DNA from: Maribellus comscasis
Lineage (GTDB): Bacteria; Bacteroidota; Bacteroidia; Bacteroidales; Prolixibacteraceae
DNA: 64,000 nucleotides
Direction of reading: 5' to 3'
Assembly (NCBI RefSeq): GCF_009762775.1
Contig: NZ_CP046401.1
Coordinates: forward strand, 7,328,001 to 7,392,000
Positions 62,229-64,000 of the stretch are shown here, one piece after another; positions within the stretch are counted from its first letter, which is position 1; each line of letters starts with the position of its first letter. The position numbers and the translations under genes are program-made. The notes below the pieces were generated by a model. That model was not told where the DNA came from. It saw nothing but the letters and a program-made list of their open reading frames with translations, and did no database searches.

Positions 62229-62296
62229 CTTTTGGAGCCAGGTTGCGCAATTTTGTTTGTTTGCCCGGCTTTAAAATATAGTCGATAATATTTCTT

Positions 62297-63190
62297 TTAC
62301 GGAACGATTACTTCGAGCGATCGTGGTAGAATTTCCACATCAACTTGTAGCGGTTGACCAATTTTTTCCCCATCAATCTGGAGGCTTTGTTTCTTCTGAT
62401 TTTTAATTTTTACCCGCTGGCATTTGTAGGTATCCACAAAGTCGAGCGTGTGAATTTTGCTGGTATAAAAAGGCACCAGCATTTCCAGAAAATGCATAAA
62501 ATTTTGAGGCCTCATTACTACAATTTCAAAGTAGCCATCGTCGGGTTTTCCGAGCGGGTTAATAACAGCTCCGGTTCCAAACTTCGATGCATTGGCCAGC
62601 ACAACCATAAAAGCCTCTTTACTTATATTTTTCCCATTGCAAACAATTTCAAACTTTGCAGGGGCAGCATTTCCAAAATTGTCGATAAACGATTTCGCAT
62701 AGCTGAGTAAGCCCCGGGTTTCACCTTTTTCGTAGACATCAATAAGTTGGCCATTAAAGCCTAAGTCGCTTAAATGTAGCGAAATATGTTCCTTGTTAAT
62801 TCTCAATACGTCGATACTTCTGGTTTTTCCGGCGAGAATAAGTTTTAGGCTTTCTTCCAGATCGGTAGGCAGATTTAATTCTGTAGCCATCCCGTTTGCC
62901 GAACCCAAAGGCACAATTCCAATTTTAATTGGCGTGTGTAGTGCTGTTTGCGCAACAAGGTTACAAGTGCCGTCTCCGCCAATTGCCACAACCGTTGACG
63001 GGTTTATTTCGTCAATAATTTCTGAAATACTTTCCCGGTCATTTTTCCCGGTTGTGTAATAAAATTCTGTATCCACACTGTGTGGTTTCAGCAAGGCTTT
63101 AATTTCTTTTTCGAGGCTGATTTTGTCGTTATCTCCCGAAATTGGATTAATCACAAAAAGCATCTTTTTATTTGATTTTTTCTTTGGCAT
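62297..63190 (-). CDS. Diacylglycerol kinase-family lipid kinase
   Basis: 297 residues. It starts KMLFVINPISGDNDK, has the nucleotide loop VVAIGGDGTCNLVAQ near residue 70 and LGSANGMATELNLP, the DagK/YegS catalytic pattern, followed by a beta-sandwich ending SLQIDGEKIGQPLQVDVEI. It phosphorylates diacylglycerol or a similar lipid. Divergent from the App1-like phosphatase gene, a frequent neighbour in this phylum. Confidence 0.92.
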   Translation of the reverse strand: MPKKKSNKKMLFVINPISGDNDKISLEKEIKALLKPHSVDTEFYYTTGKNDRESISEIIDEINPSTVVAIGGDGTCNLVAQTALHTPIKIGIVPLGSANGMATELNLPTDLEESLKLILAGKTRSIDVLRINKEHISLHLSDLGFNGQLIDVYEKGETRGLLSYAKSFIDNFGNAAPAKFEIVCNGKNISKEAFMVVLANASKFGTGAVINPLGKPDDGYFEIVVMRPQNFMHFLEMLVPFYTSKIHTLDFVDTYKCQRVKIKNQKKQSLQIDGEKIGQPLQVDVEILPRSLEVIVP

Positions 63191-63244
63191 ATCTTGTGTA
63201 TTTATTCTCTTTGATAAACATAAATTTTGTACCGGAATTTGATA

Positions 63245-64000
63245 ATGACAGAAGATTTACAAACGCTTGATTATTTCGAACGGAAGAGTAAAGGTTTTTT
63301 CAGAAAACAGAAAGTGAGGATTAAACATAAGTTGGGCTGGCTTGGTGTTCCTGAAATAATCCCGTGCCGAGGTTTTGCTTCGTATGCAGCGGGCCAAGCT
63401 TTTATTGCCGGGGCTTTAACCGAAGATAAAGGCCTTGAAAAACTAGACGGGAAAAACACTTTGGGCGAAAATATTCTGGCTATGTTAAAACGTTATTCAG
63501 GCGATCAAATTCCCAGTGCGCGGGTAAAAGTAGAATTGAGTAATGCCACTAAAGAACTGGTGACCGAAGAAAACGGAATATTCAAAACCAAGTTACCTGT
63601 AAATTTTGTGCGGAAGAAAGAGAAAACAAGATGGCTTCATTACCATGCCGAATTAATGGACAAAACAGGGGTGGGGTCAGAAAAATACAGTGCACAAGGC
63701 GAAATTCTGGTGCCGGGAAGCGACGCAAGATTTGCAGTAATTTCTGATATTGATGATACAATTATGGTAAGTCATTCAACCCAAACTTTAAGCAAGTTAC
63801 GTTTGATACTTACGCACAATTCGCGTACAAGAAAACCCTTTCCCGGAGTTGAAGCTTTTTACTGTGCACTTCATCTCGGGGGTAATGGAAACGATGCTAA
63901 CCCGTTTTTTTATATATCGAGCAGCGAATGGAATTTATACGATTTGATCGATGATTTTTGTACCTTCAATAAATTCCCGAAAGGGGGTTTATTTGCTCCG
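63245..64000 (+). CDS. App1-like (DUF2183) phosphatidate phosphatase, cut by window end
   Basis: ATG 63245 opens 252 codons without a stop to the window edge. After a beta domain (ARVKVELSNATKELVTEENG) comes the catalytic motif FAVISDIDDTIMVSHSTQTL (HAD-type DxDxT) and FPGVEAFYCALHLGGNGNDA, FFYISSSEWNLYDLIDDF, typical of the APP1/DUF2183 catalytic domain. It likely dephosphorylates phosphatidate-type lipids, complementing the divergent lipid kinase. The C-terminal part is outside the window. Confidence 0.9.
   Translation, partial: MTEDLQTLDYFERKSKGFFRKQKVRIKHKLGWLGVPEIIPCRGFASYAAGQAFIAGALTEDKGLEKLDGKNTLGENILAMLKRYSGDQIPSARVKVELSNATKELVTEENGIFKTKLPVNFVRKKEKTRWLHYHAELMDKTGVGSEKYSAQGEILVPGSDARFAVISDIDDTIMVSHSTQTLSKLRLILTHNSRTRKPFPGVEAFYCALHLGGNGNDANPFFYISSSEWNLYDLIDDFCTFNKFPKGGLFAP

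Noticed and set aside
1..64000. Biosynthetic gene cluster, toxin-antitoxin or phage-defence system
   Set aside because: No polyketide/NRPS, restriction, Cas, retron, Abi or toxin-antitoxin pair could be recognised on either strand.

Overview
The window looks like a piece of an anaerobic or facultatively anaerobic Bacteroidota chromosome, probably from the Marinilabiliales/Prolixibacteraceae side of the phylum (inference). Supporting signs are low GC, TonB-dependent and Omp-beta-barrel receptors, IS families typical of the phylum (DUF4372-type IS4, IS982, IS200, IS21, IS66, IS630), and promoter-like TTG-N19..22-TAnnTTTG motifs in place of sigma70 boxes. No rRNA, tRNA or CRISPR array was seen.

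Region 1 (1-24 kb) is a transposon-scarred accessory zone. It starts with a cut-off regulator, then an ArsR repressor with a clear operator and a biotin-synthase-like radical SAM enzyme. Next come remnants of an unknown gene pair and of an IS4 element hit by IS630 copy 1. A four-gene signalling operon follows (115-aa protein, CBS histidine kinase, six-PAS hybrid kinase, receiver-kinase), with an intact IS21 inserted about 118 bp upstream of it. Then come a HAMP kinase, an IS982 inserted exactly at the stop codon of an HU gene, IS200 copy 1 beside an istB remnant, a STAS-like protein with a PAS kinase, and about 1.7 kb of decayed DNA. The zone ends in a broken class Ia ribonucleotide reductase operon: nrdB has an in-frame TAA and nrdA is truncated and joined to a 5'-truncated thioredoxin-like gene. 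A well-preserved cobalamin riboswitch still lies upstream.

Region 2 (24.6-48 kb) is gene-dense and mostly intact, and concerns metals, redox and peroxide: a TonB receptor/YtkA-lipoprotein set, a Fur/PerR-Dps-AhpC peroxide cluster, an mrp-radical SAM-methyltransferase-deformylase-DUF5320 operon, a DUF89 protein, a second DUF5320 protein, and an ArsP_2-type 10-TM exporter. A plus-strand run follows (zinc-ribbon ferredoxin, CoA-disulfide-reductase-like flavoprotein, TrmO, DUF4405 membrane protein, ZnuA-like lipoprotein), convergent with a minus-strand operon of zinc-ribbon protein, octaheme tetrathionate-reductase-like cytochrome c and a cytochrome b fused to two PAS domains. A Crp/Fnr regulator with its own CRP/FNR-like palindrome closes the block. 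The whole reads as an anaerobic respiration and metal/FeS-handling island.

Region 3 (48-57 kb) is again mobile and decayed: a flavoenzyme tail, IS630 copy 2 (inverted relative to copy 1 and 46 kb away) inserted in an IS66 remnant, a second hybrid kinase plus receiver-kinase pair built like the first, an ABC-permease tail, IS200 copy 2, and a YtxH gene whose two downstream partners are pseudogenes. Region 4 (57-64 kb) is a calm envelope/stress neighbourhood: small membrane proteins, an AsmA-like protein, CsbD, YihY, an AI-2E-type permease, a Rho_N protein, a diacylglycerol-kinase-like lipid kinase and an App1-like phosphatase cut by the window end.
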